Below the pieces are notes generated by a model that was not told the DNA's origin, did not search any database, and saw nothing but the letters and a program-made list of their open reading frames with translations. The translations under genes were made by a program, and so were the position numbers. From Acetobacteraceae bacterium (lineage in GTDB: Bacteria; Pseudomonadota; Alphaproteobacteria; Acetobacterales; Acetobacteraceae), in the NCBI GenBank assembly GCA_027483995.1, contig JAIXTK010000344.1:1-40382 (forward strand): a stretch of DNA of 40,382 bases, written 5' to 3'. Shown here piece after piece: positions 7,529 to 14,427 of the stretch. Within the stretch, counting starts at the first letter, position 1; each line of letters opens with the position of its first letter.

Positions 7529-7947
7529 GTTCCGAACCCTGGACCCCGCGGAAGGGCTTCGATGATCACCTGGGCGAAGGCGTAGGGGGGCTCGTCGGTG
7601 AGGGTGAGGTGGATGCGGGCTTCGTGGCCCTCGGGCGTGATGGCCTGGAGGCGGCGGGCGGCGCCGCCGGTGAGGACGAGCATGGGGCGGCCGCCTTCGG
7701 CATTCTCCACGCCGATATCGGAGAGGAACACGCCGCCGGCCATGCCGGTGCCCAAGGCCTTGGCGCCGGCTTCCTTGGCGGCGAAGCGCTTGGCGTAGGT
7801 GCCGGCGCGGCTGCGGGGGGGCTTGGCGTCGGCGTAGGCGCGCTCGACCTCGGTGAAGAGGCGCTCGGTGAAGCGGGGGCCGTGGCGTTCGAGCGCGCTT
7901 TCGATGCGGCGGATGTCGCAGAGGTCGGAGCCGAGGCCTAGGATCAT
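7525..7947 (-). CDS. Holo-[acyl-carrier-protein] synthase
   Basis: Transfers the 4'-phosphopantetheine arm from coenzyme A to apo-ACP, activating it for fatty acid synthesis. The 140-residue product starts MILGLGSDLCDIRRIE, with magnesium-binding Asp8, and has the second motif FAAKEAGAKALG with its Glu near residue 59. Length is normal. The stop overlaps the start of the downstream hydrolase. The region upstream (7948-8081) holds two AT-rich palindromic repeats, which separate it from rsh. Confidence 0.95.
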   Translation of the reverse strand: MILGLGSDLCDIRRIESALERHGPRFTERLFTEVERAYADAKPPRSRAGTYAKRFAAKEAGAKALGTGMAGGVFLSDIGVENAEGGRPMLVLTGGAARRLQAITPEGHEARIHLTLTDEPPYAFAQVIIEALPRGPGFGT

Positions 7948-7957
7948 AGGGAAGACT

Positions 7958-7993
7958 CTTCTTTTTCTGAAGAAAAAGAAGCAAAAAGACTTT
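7958..7993 (-). repeat. AT-rich palindromic repeat, copy 2
   Basis: Reverse-orientation copy, identical over 36 bases to the element at 740-775. Arms CTTCTTTTTCT (7958-7968) and AGAAAAAGAAG (7971-7981) flank GA on this strand. It begins 10 bases upstream of the acpS start codon. Confidence 0.9.
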
Positions 7994-8040
7994 TGTGACT
8001 TTGTGCCCCGGCGGTGGAGAGGCCCGGGCCTAAGGTTGGA

Positions 8041-8073
8041 AAAGTTTTTTGGTTCTTTTTTTCAAAAAAGAAC
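8041..8073 (+). repeat. AT-rich palindromic repeat, copy 3 (diverged)
   Basis: Same architecture as copies 1 and 2: AAAG, a T-run, then a 10-base arm GTTCTTTTTT (8052-8061), TC, and the complement AAAAAAGAAC (8064-8073). Base differences from copy 1 occur on both arms so the palindrome is kept. It lies 8 bases past the rsh stop codon and faces copy 2 across 47 bases. Confidence 0.85.
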
Positions 8074-8081
8074 ATTCTTCC

Positions 8082-10376
8082 TTACCCGCGCGCCCGCTCA
8101 ACCTGGTGGACGCTCTTCGCAGCGCGCAGGCCGGCGATGACGCTGACGAGTTGGTGGAGGTCGCGGACTTCGACATCGACCAGCATTTCCAGGAAATCCG
8201 CCTGGCGGTTGGTGATGCGCAGGTTGACCACCTCGCCGTCCTGCTTGGAGATGGCGTTGGTGACGTTGGCGATGGCCGCGCCGTCGTTGTCCGCGATGAC
8301 GCTGACGCGGCCGGTGTGGCCGCCCTTGGCGGCATTGGGGCCCTTGCCGCCGGGGGAGGTGAAGGCGGAGGGTTCCCAATCCACGTCGATGAAGCGTTCC
8401 GGGGTGGCGGCGAAGCTTTCCAGCGTGGGGCATTCGCGGGTGTGGATGGTGACGCCCTTGCCGGTGGTGACGATGCCGACAATGCCGTCGCCCGGCAGGG
8501 GGTGGCAGCAGCCGGCGTAGTGGACGGCCATGCCGGGCACGAGGCCGCTGATCGGCATGGAGGCGGTGCCGACGGCGCCGGTGCCGCGGGTGGCGCGGCC
8601 GGCGAGCGGGGGCAGCATGCGCGGCGCACGGGCGGATTGGCGCAGTTCCGGGTAGGCGGCGGTGACGACATCGCGCGCGCCCAGGTTGCCGTTGCCGACG
8701 GCGACGTAGAGGTCGTCGAGATTGGCCTGCTTGAGCGGCTTGAGGGCGGTATCCAGCACGCGTTCCGAGCCATCGAGGCCTTCGGCGCGGAAGGCCTTGG
8801 CGAGCGCGCTGCGGCCCTGGTCGCGGTACTGGTCCCGTTGTTGCTGCTGGACGTAGCGGCGGATGCGGGCGCGGGCCTTGCCGGTGACGACGAAGCGTTC
8901 CCATTGCGGCGAGGGGGTGCCGCCGCGGGCCGTCATGATCTCCACCTGGTCGCCGTTCTGCAGCACGTGGCGGAGCGGGAGGAGGCGGCCATTGACCTTG
9001 GCGCCGACGCAGGTGTCGCCGACCTGGGAGTGGACGGCGTAGGCGAAATCGACCGGGGTGGCGCCGCGGGGGAGCTGGATCAGCTGGCCCTTCGGCGTGA
9101 AGCAGAACACCTGGTCCTGGTAGAGTTCCAGCTTGGTGTATTCGAGCAGGTCTTCGGTGCCGACATTCTCGAGGATTTCCAGCAGGTCATCGACCCAGCG
9201 CATGCGCGGGGCGTCCTGCGCGGCGGGGCTGCCTTCGGGGCCCTTGTAGGCCCAGTGGGCGGCGACGCCGTTCTCGGCGATGGCGTGCATCTCCGGCGTG
9301 CGGATCTGGACTTCGATCTTCTGGTTGCGTGGCTCGCGCAGGGTGACGCCGGTGTGGAGCGACTGGTAGCCGTTCGACTTCGGGGTGGAGATGTAGTCCT
9401 TGAAGCGGCCAGCGATGACGGGGTAGGCGGCGTGGACGGCGCCGAGGGCGGCGTAGCAGGCCTCCCGCGAGGGCACGACGACGCGGAAGGCCATGATATC
9501 GGACAGCTGCTCGAACTGGATGTTGCGGCGCTGCATCTTCTCCCAGATCGAGTAGGGCGATTTCTCGCGGCCGGTGACCTCGGCAACCTCGACGCCGCCA
9601 TCGCGGCAGACGCGGACGAGCTCCTCGCGCACTTCCTCGATGACATCGGCACCCTGGCCGCGCAGGAAGTTGAGGCGGGCCTGGATGGTTTCGAAGGCTT
9701 CCGGGTCCAGCGTGGCGAAGGCCAGCGTTTGCAGCTCGGTCTTGACCGCGTCCATGCCGATGCGCTCGGCGAGGGGGGCGTAGATGTCCATCGTCTCGCG
9801 GGCGATGCGCTGGCGCTTTTCCGGCTTCGGGATGCCGGCCAGGGTGCGCATGTTGTGGACGCGGTCGGCGAGCTTGACGAGCAGGACGCGGATGTCGCGC
9901 GAGAGGGCGAGGACGAGCTTGCGGAAGTTCTCGGCCTGCTTGGTACGGTCTGACTGGAGTTCGAGGCGGGTGAGCTTGGTGACGCCATCGACCAGGCCTG
10001 AGATCTGCGGGCCGAATTTCTTGGTGAGCTGGTCGCGGGTGACGGAGGTGTCTTCGATGACGTCGTGCAGCAGGGCGGTGGCGATGCTGCCGGTATCGAG
10101 GCGATAGCTGGCGAGGATTTCGGCCACGGCCAGCGGGTGGGTGACGTAGGGCTCGCCGTTGTCGCGGCGCTGGAGCTTGTGGGCTTCGGCGGCGACATCG
10201 AAGGCGGCCTGGATCATGGCCGTGTCGGCGCCGGGATCGTAGGCCAGGATGCGCGCGATCAGCCCGGCGGGGCTGGGCGAGGCGGTGGCCGCCGGCGAGC
10301 GCGCCCCGGCGCTGGGGCCGTCAGGCGAACGCGCGTCGGGTTTGGGGGGAGCCGTGGTGGGCGTGGTGCCGCTCAC
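8082..10376 (-). CDS. Bifunctional (p)ppGpp synthetase/hydrolase, Rsh (RelA/SpoT)
   Basis: Makes and degrades the alarmone (p)ppGpp. The 764-residue product has the full long-RSH layout: HD hydrolase domain (His80, His104-Asp105 in LLHDVIEDT, Asp171 in KLADRVHNM), synthetase domain with GRFKDYISTPKSNGYQSLH (324-343) and EVQIRT, TGS domain (about 422-483), a zinc-finger-like CCHPLPGD region and a C-terminal ACT domain. The RFKD motif at 324-327 is the basic RxKD form found in bifunctional enzymes, not the acidic ExDD form of synthetase-only RelA, so hydrolase activity is expected. The first 36 residues are a low-complexity Pro/Ala/Ser tail. It follows rpoZ by 9 bases, the conserved order, so both should share a transcript. 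Confidence 0.96.
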   Translation of the reverse strand: MSGTTPTTAPPKPDARSPDGPSAGARSPAATASPSPAGLIARILAYDPGADTAMIQAAFDVAAEAHKLQRRDNGEPYVTHPLAVAEILASYRLDTGSIATALLHDVIEDTSVTRDQLTKKFGPQISGLVDGVTKLTRLELQSDRTKQAENFRKLVLALSRDIRVLLVKLADRVHNMRTLAGIPKPEKRQRIARETMDIYAPLAERIGMDAVKTELQTLAFATLDPEAFETIQARLNFLRGQGADVIEEVREELVRVCRDGGVEVAEVTGREKSPYSIWEKMQRRNIQFEQLSDIMAFRVVVPSREACYAALGAVHAAYPVIAGRFKDYISTPKSNGYQSLHTGVTLREPRNQKIEVQIRTPEMHAIAENGVAAHWAYKGPEGSPAAQDAPRMRWVDDLLEILENVGTEDLLEYTKLELYQDQVFCFTPKGQLIQLPRGATPVDFAYAVHSQVGDTCVGAKVNGRLLPLRHVLQNGDQVEIMTARGGTPSPQWERFVVTGKARARIRRYVQQQQRDQYRDQGRSALAKAFRAEGLDGSERVLDTALKPLKQANLDDLYVAVGNGNLGARDVVTAAYPELRQSARAPRMLPPLAGRATRGTGAVGTASMPISGLVPGMAVHYAGCCHPLPGDGIVGIVTTGKGVTIHTRECPTLESFAATPERFIDVDWEPSAFTSPGGKGPNAAKGGHTGRVSVIADNDGAAIANVTNAISKQDGEVVNLRITNRQADFLEMLVDVEVRDLHQLVSVIAGLRAAKSVHQVERARG

Positions 10377-10385
10377 CCAGGGGCC

Positions 10386-10787
10386 TTAGCGGCGGCGGCC
10401 GGCGAGTTCGGCCTCGATGGCGGCTTCCAGGTCTTCCGGCATGTCGTTTTCCTCCACCGGGAGGGCGGCGGCTTCCTCCTCGGCGGAGATGTCCTGCAGG
10501 CCGAAGATGTTCTGGTCGGTGGGGATGAGATCCAGCACTTCCTCGTCGGCCGGCTCCGGCTCCGGGGCGCGGGAGAGCGACTTGATGAGGTCGGCTTCGA
10601 TCTTGTCGAGCGGGATGGTGGCGTCGGCGATTTCGCGCAGGGCGACGACGGGGTTCTTGTCGTTGTCGCGCTCGACGGTGAGTTCCTCGCCGCGGCCGAG
10701 GTTGCGGGCGCGCTGGGCGGCCAGCAGGACGAGTTCGAAGCGGTTCGGGATCCGCTCGACGCAGTCCTCAACGGTGACGCGTGCCAT
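10386..10787 (-). CDS. RNA polymerase omega subunit
   Basis: RpoZ helps assemble RNA polymerase and, in several bacteria, forms part of the ppGpp site. The 133-residue product starts [30 protein letters not shown], the family signature, and keeps the [11 protein letters not shown] segment. It is longer than the roughly 90-residue E. coli form because of an acidic C-terminal extension rich in Glu and Asp (about residues 80-133), common in alphaproteobacteria. GGAGG lies 7 bases before the ATG, which rules out the 49-codon upstream extension. Located directly before rsh. Confidence 0.95.
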   Translation of the reverse strand: MARVTVEDCVERIPNRFELVLLAAQRARNLGRGEELTVERDNDKNPVVALREIADATIPLDKIEADLIKSLSRAPEPEPADEEVLDLIPTDQNIFGLQDISAEEEAAALPVEENDMPEDLEAAIEAELAGRRR

Positions 10788-10914
10788 GGGTTCGCCTCCA
10801 GCAGGGCCCCTGGGGAGGGTTCGGGTGCGGCCACGCGGGGACGCCACCGCCCAGGGGTGGTATCGGGTGAACGATCTACATAGGCGAGGCGGGGGTTCGG
10901 CGCAACCTGATTGC

Positions 10915-10954
10915 CGCAGTGCGGCATGGATCAAGGGCTATCGCAGTGCGGCAT
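10915..10954. repeat. 13-base direct repeat between folK and rpoZ
   Basis: CGCAGTGCGGCAT occurs at 10915-10927 and again at 10942-10954, 14 bases apart. The first copy sits in a small perfect palindrome TGCCGCA-G-TGCGGCA. The second touches the folK stop codon. It could be a binding site upstream of rpoZ or part of the folK 3' end; function is unknown. Confidence 0.5.
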
Positions 10955-11427
10955 TACGTGGAGGGCAGGGCGGCGAGCAGGTCGGCGACGGTGCGGCCGA
11001 GGCGGGGGTGGCGCCAATCGGGCGCGATTTCGGCCAGGGGAGCGAGGACGAAGCGGCGCAGATGGGCGCGGGGGTGGGGCAGGATGGGGTCGGGCGTGTC
11101 CTGCACCAGGGCGCCGATGGCGATGATGTCCAGATCCAGCGTGCGGGCGGCGTTGGGGACGCTGCGCTGGCGGCCGGCGGCGGATTCGATGGCCTGGAGG
11201 CGGGCGAGGAGCCAGCCGGGGTCGGCGCTGCCGTGCAGGCGGACGGCGCCGTTGCAGTAGTCCGGCTGGGCGGAGGGTGGGTAGGGCGGGGTGGTGTGCC
11301 AGCGTGAGACGGCGGCGAGTTCGAGGCCGGGCAGGCTGCGCAGGGCCTCCACCGCGGCCTGGCAGGTGGCGCGGGGCAGGCGCCCGTCCCAGGACGGGAG
11401 ATTGGCTCCGATGGCGATCAGGATCAC
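10954..11427 (-). CDS. 2-amino-4-hydroxy-6-hydroxymethyldihydropteridine pyrophosphokinase
   Basis: FolK (HPPK) transfers pyrophosphate from ATP to the pterin, a step of folate synthesis. The product has ILIAIGANLP at the N-terminus, RWHTTPPYPPSAQPDYCNGAV, the ATP-binding RTLDLDIIAIG and the C-terminal PHPRAHLRRFVLAPLAEI, in family order. GTG 11427 gives 157 residues and the usual start; AAGGA lies about 11 bases before it. A GTG at 11463 would add 12 residues and is possible. It lies upstream of rpoZ on the same strand and diverges from the NYN gene. Confidence 0.92.
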   Translation of the reverse strand: MILIAIGANLPSWDGRLPRATCQAAVEALRSLPGLELAAVSRWHTTPPYPPSAQPDYCNGAVRLHGSADPGWLLARLQAIESAAGRQRSVPNAARTLDLDIIAIGALVQDTPDPILPHPRAHLRRFVLAPLAEIAPDWRHPRLGRTVADLLAALPST

Positions 11428-11591
11428 GGAAATGTGTATCCTTGGCCGATCGGCGCTTGACACCGGAGCCTGTCGGTCACAGAGATTGAGCTTGGTTTTT
11501 GTTCCGTGGCCGGCCGTGGCGCATGTGCGGTGAGCAGCGGGATCATCCGGGCATTCAGATCTGGTCGCTGCGGCTGGAAGGTTGGTTCAAG

Positions 11592-12197
11592 GTGCATTTT
11601 CTGCCGAGCGAACGGGTTGCGTTGTTCATCGATGGGGCGAATCTGTATTCCGCGTCGCGGAATCTGGGCTTCGACGTGGATTACCGCAACCTGCTGGAGT
11701 TCTTCCGGCGCAAGGCGCACGTGATCCGTGCCTACTACTACTCGGCGGTGCTGGAGACCGAGGAGTATTCGCCGCTGAAGCCGCTGACGGATTGGCTGGC
11801 ATATAACGGCTATACCCTGGTGACGAAGCCGGCCAAGGAATTCACCGACGCGACCGGGCGGCGGCGGGTGAAGGGCAACATGGATATCGAGCTGGCGATC
11901 GACATGCTCGAGCTGGCCGACAAGATCGACCATGCGGTGCTGTTCAGCGGCGACTCGGATTTCCGCCGGCTGGTGGAAGCCGTGCAGCGGCGCGGGGTGC
12001 GGGTGAGTGTGGTCTCCTCCATCCGCACGGCGCCGCCGATGGTGGCGGACGAGCTGCGGCGGCAGGCGGACCAGTTCCTGGAGCTGGCGGAAATCGCGCC
12101 GGAATTCACCCGGCGTCAGATGGAGCCGCGGCCTTCGCGCAGCCCGATGCGGCTGACGCCGGCGGAGCCGTTCTCCGACCCGCAGGACGGCACCTGA
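11592..12197 (+). CDS. NYN-domain protein (LabA/DUF88 family), putative RNase
   Basis: The 201-residue product begins with the NYN (PIN-like) nuclease core: ALFIDGANLYSASRNLG with the first catalytic Asp, GNMDIELAIDML, then HAVLFSGDSDFRRLVEAVQRRG with two more acidic positions. These proteins bind metal and are thought to cut RNA; cellular roles are poorly known. The C-terminal 30 residues are proline-rich and probably disordered. GTG 11592 is preferred because GGAAGG lies upstream and the family begins near there; a TTG at 11499 would add 31 residues of unlikely composition. It diverges from folK, a frequent neighbour in alphaproteobacteria. Confidence 0.85.
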   Translation: MHFLPSERVALFIDGANLYSASRNLGFDVDYRNLLEFFRRKAHVIRAYYYSAVLETEEYSPLKPLTDWLAYNGYTLVTKPAKEFTDATGRRRVKGNMDIELAIDMLELADKIDHAVLFSGDSDFRRLVEAVQRRGVRVSVVSSIRTAPPMVADELRRQADQFLELAEIAPEFTRRQMEPRPSRSPMRLTPAEPFSDPQDGT

Positions 12198-12267
12198 GCG
12201 GAAATTGCGGTCCTTCGGACGTGATTAACCGAATCTCCATGTTTTGACGCGCAGCGTGGGCGTGATG

Positions 12268-12290
12268 CCTGCGGCATTGGATGCCGCAGG
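12268..12290 (+). promoter_or_regulatory. Hairpin in the leader of the uracil-DNA glycosylase gene
   Basis: A perfect 10-base inverted repeat CCTGCGGCAT / ATGCCGCAGG with a 3-base TGG loop, 28 bases upstream of the preferred start codon. No T-run follows, so it is unlikely to be a terminator of the NYN gene. Confidence 0.45.
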
Positions 12291-12318
12291 TGATACATGC
12301 GTGGAGCCTTGGCGAGAT

Positions 12319-13011
12319 ATGGCGGAGCTGATTGACGTGATTGCGGATATTCACGACCCGTCGGTGGGGGAAATTCCCGCACCGATGCCGGACTGCCCGC
12401 TATGCCCGCGGCTGGTGGCGTACCGGGAGGGGAACCGGGCGGCGCAGCCGGGCTGGTTCAATGCGCCGGTGCCGAGCTTCGGGCCGCTGGATGCCTCCCT
12501 GCTGGTGGTTGGGATGGCGCCGGGGGTGAAGGGGGCGAACCGCACCGGGCGGCCGTTTACCGGGGACCATGCCGGGCAACTGCTGTACTCCACGCTGCTG
12601 CGCTTCGACCGGGCGCGCGGGCGGTACGGCGCGGATGCCGATGACGGGCTGACGCTGGTTGATACGCGCATCACCAACGCGGTGCGCTGCGTGCCGCCGG
12701 CCAACCTGCCGGAGCCGGGGGAGGTGACGACGTGCAACCCGTTCCTGCGTGGCGAATTGCAGGCGCTGCCGAACCTGAAGGCGGTGCTGGCGCTGGGCGT
12801 GCTGGCGCATGCGGCGGTGTTGAAGGCCTGTGGCATTCCGCCGGCGCGCATCCGTTTCCGCCACGGGGCGCTGCATGAGCTGCCGGACGGGCTGATCCTG
12901 GCCGACAGCTATCATGTGTCCCGCTACAACACGAACACCGGGCGGCTGACGACGGAGATGTTCGAGGCGGTGATGTTCGCGCTGGGGCAGAAGCTGCAAG
13001 CGATCGGCTAG
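12319..13011 (+). CDS. Uracil-DNA glycosylase, family 5 type with iron-sulfur cluster
   Basis: Removes uracil (and possibly other deaminated bases) from DNA. The 230-residue product has the Fe-S family layout: Cys26 and Cys29 in PDCPLCPRLV, then Cys in NAVRCVPPAN and Cys in EVTTCNPFL, which together would ligate a 4Fe-4S cluster. LLVVGMAPGVKGANRTGRPFTGDHAG is the catalytic-loop region; the A-P-G form lacking a polar activating residue, and SYHVSRYNT near the C-terminus, fit family 5 (UDGb) rather than family 4. ATG 12319 is preferred over the ATG at 12244 because the latter would put a perfect hairpin inside the coding region. It ends at a strong terminator. Confidence 0.9.
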   Translation: MAELIDVIADIHDPSVGEIPAPMPDCPLCPRLVAYREGNRAAQPGWFNAPVPSFGPLDASLLVVGMAPGVKGANRTGRPFTGDHAGQLLYSTLLRFDRARGRYGADADDGLTLVDTRITNAVRCVPPANLPEPGEVTTCNPFLRGELQALPNLKAVLALGVLAHAAVLKACGIPPARIRFRHGALHELPDGLILADSYHVSRYNTNTGRLTTEMFEAVMFALGQKLQAIG

Positions 13012-13076
13012 AACGCAAGCCGACCTGCCAGGCGGTCATTCACTGCTCTGGTTTTTTGCGTGAGCGAGCAAGTTGG

Positions 13077-13110
13077 GCCCATCAGACGATTATCCGTCTG
13101 ATGGGCTTTT
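13077..13110 (+). terminator. Rho-independent terminator after the uracil-DNA glycosylase gene
   Basis: A perfect 12-base stem GCCCATCAGACG (13077-13088) and CGTCTGATGGGC (13095-13106), a 6-base loop, then TTTTGCTTT. The T-run is on the plus strand only, so it ends the glycosylase transcript rather than the convergent transferase gene. Confidence 0.9.
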
Positions 13111-13135
13111 GCTTTCGTTCTCGTGCGGCGGAGGT

Positions 13136-13918
13136 TCAGGCGCTGGTCGCCTGGACCAGCTGCGCGTTTTCGTCTTGCGGGATGCGGGCGAGGTCGGTTT
13201 CGGCGAGCATGCGCCATTGGCCGCCGGTGAGCACCTCGCTGGGGCGGAAGCGGGCCTTGTAGGCCATCTTTCGGCTCTCTGGCACCCAGTAGCCGAGATA
13301 GACGTAGGGCAGGCCGAGGGATTTCGCCTTCTCGATCAGCCAGAGAATGGCGTAGGTGCCGAGCGAGCGCTTTTCCTGGCCGGGCGCGAAATAGGAATAG
13401 ACCGCGGAGAGACCGTCGCCGAGCTTGTCGGTGAGGCAGGCGCCGAGCAGGGTTTCGTCGGCCTCGCGGAATTCGACCAGCCAGGTTTCGATGGGCGTGT
13501 CCTCGACCATGGCGCGGTAGTCGTAGAAGCTCATCGTGGCCATGTCGCCGTCGCCGTGGCGGGCCTGCTGGTAGCGCTGGAAGAGCTGGAACTGCTCGGC
13601 GCTGGCGCGGGCGGGCATGACGAAGCCTTCGACCCCGGCATTGGCCTTGGCGATGCGGCGCAGGGTGCGTTCCGGCTGGAAGCTGGCCACGGGAATACGG
13701 ATCGGCACGCAGGAGGAGCAGCCCGGGCAGACCGGGGCGTAGGCGATGTTGTGGCTGCGGCGGAAGCCGGCGCGCGAGAGCTTGTCGTGCAGCGATTCCG
13801 CCTCGGCGCCGGTGATCTCGGTGACGACCTTGCGCTCTGTCCGGCCCGGCACGTAGGGGCAGGGCAGCGGGGCGGTGGTGTAGAAGAATTGCGGCCGGCG
13901 GGGCGGCTTGAAGCTCAT
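13136..13918 (-). CDS. Arginyl/leucyl-tRNA--protein transferase
   Basis: Adds Arg or Leu from aminoacyl-tRNA to N-terminal acidic residues of proteins, marking them for degradation by the N-end rule. The 260-residue product matches the Bpt/Ate family: N-terminal FFYTTAPLPCPYVPGRTERKV, a CPGCSSCVPIRIPV cysteine cluster, and the C-terminal acyltransferase core SYFAPGQEKRSLGTYAILWLIE and VYLGYWVPESRKMAYKARF. Whether it uses Arg or Leu cannot be told from sequence. ATG 13918 overlaps the stop of the RDD gene (ATGA). Last gene of a three-gene overlapping set. Confidence 0.93.
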   Translation of the reverse strand: MSFKPPRRPQFFYTTAPLPCPYVPGRTERKVVTEITGAEAESLHDKLSRAGFRRSHNIAYAPVCPGCSSCVPIRIPVASFQPERTLRRIAKANAGVEGFVMPARASAEQFQLFQRYQQARHGDGDMATMSFYDYRAMVEDTPIETWLVEFREADETLLGACLTDKLGDGLSAVYSYFAPGQEKRSLGTYAILWLIEKAKSLGLPYVYLGYWVPESRKMAYKARFRPSEVLTGGQWRMLAETDLARIPQDENAQLVQATSA

Positions 13919-14427
13919 CGGGCGGTGTATCCTCCGGCGTGCATGTTCCAGGAGGCGGGGGGCGGGGTCAACGCCTCGGTGCGGACCATGACGAGGCCGG
14001 CGACGAGGTCGTGCAAGGCGCGCTTGCGGCGGGTGATCAGGACGATGAGCAGCCAGAGCAGACCGCCGGTGAACATCAGGGTGAGGGCGAAGCCGAGCGC
14101 CCAGACCAGGGCCTGGATGCCCTCCGGCGGGCCGAGGTCGGAGTCGCGCCGCAGGGCGAGGCCGAGCAGGCGCTGGCCGGGGGTGGCGCTGGCATAGGCG
14201 ATGAACAGCCAGTGGTAGAGCAGCGGGATGGCCGGCAGCAGCACCAGCAGGCCGAAGCCGAGGCCGAGGGTGAGGATGCCGAGGATGAGGCCGGCGACGA
14301 AAAGCACGCCGGCCAGCAGGGAGCAGAGGGCGAGGTCGATGAGGCTGGCGGCGACGCGGCGGCGCAGGACGTGCCAGATGAGGGCGGCTTCCAGCGCATC
14401 GTCGGGGGTGGGGGTGCCGTGGCTCAT
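13915..14427 (-). CDS. RDD family membrane protein
   Basis: The 170-residue product has an N-terminal cytoplasmic stretch with RRRVAASLIDLALCSLLAG, where the Arg and Asp in and beside the first membrane segment define RDD proteins. About three to four hydrophobic segments follow: GVLFVAGLILGIL, LLVLLPAIPLLYHWLFIA and LVWALGFALTLM/GGLLWLLIVLI. TPGQRLLGLALRR is the conserved loop. Function of the family is unclear (possible transporter or ion handling). It overlaps both neighbours by 4 bases (ATGA each side), so it is co-translated with the acylase and the transferase. Confidence 0.88.
   Translation of the reverse strand: MSHGTPTPDDALEAALIWHVLRRRVAASLIDLALCSLLAGVLFVAGLILGILTLGLGFGLLVLLPAIPLLYHWLFIAYASATPGQRLLGLALRRDSDLGPPEGIQALVWALGFALTLMFTGGLLWLLIVLITRRKRALHDLVAGLVMVRTEALTPPPASWNMHAGGYTAR

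Noticed and set aside
7948-8081. Ordinary intrinsic terminator after rsh
   Set aside because: The palindromes lack a T-run after the stem in the direction of rsh transcription and belong to a repeat family also found elsewhere.
8049-9953. A 634-codon open frame on the plus strand opposite rsh
   Set aside because: It is antisense to a complete, well-conserved rsh gene and its product is Gly/Ala/Val/Asp-rich with no domain. Long antisense frames are common in GC-rich DNA.
11499-11591. TTG 11499 as the start of the NYN protein
   Set aside because: The added residues have no family resemblance, and the GTG at 11592 has a better upstream site.
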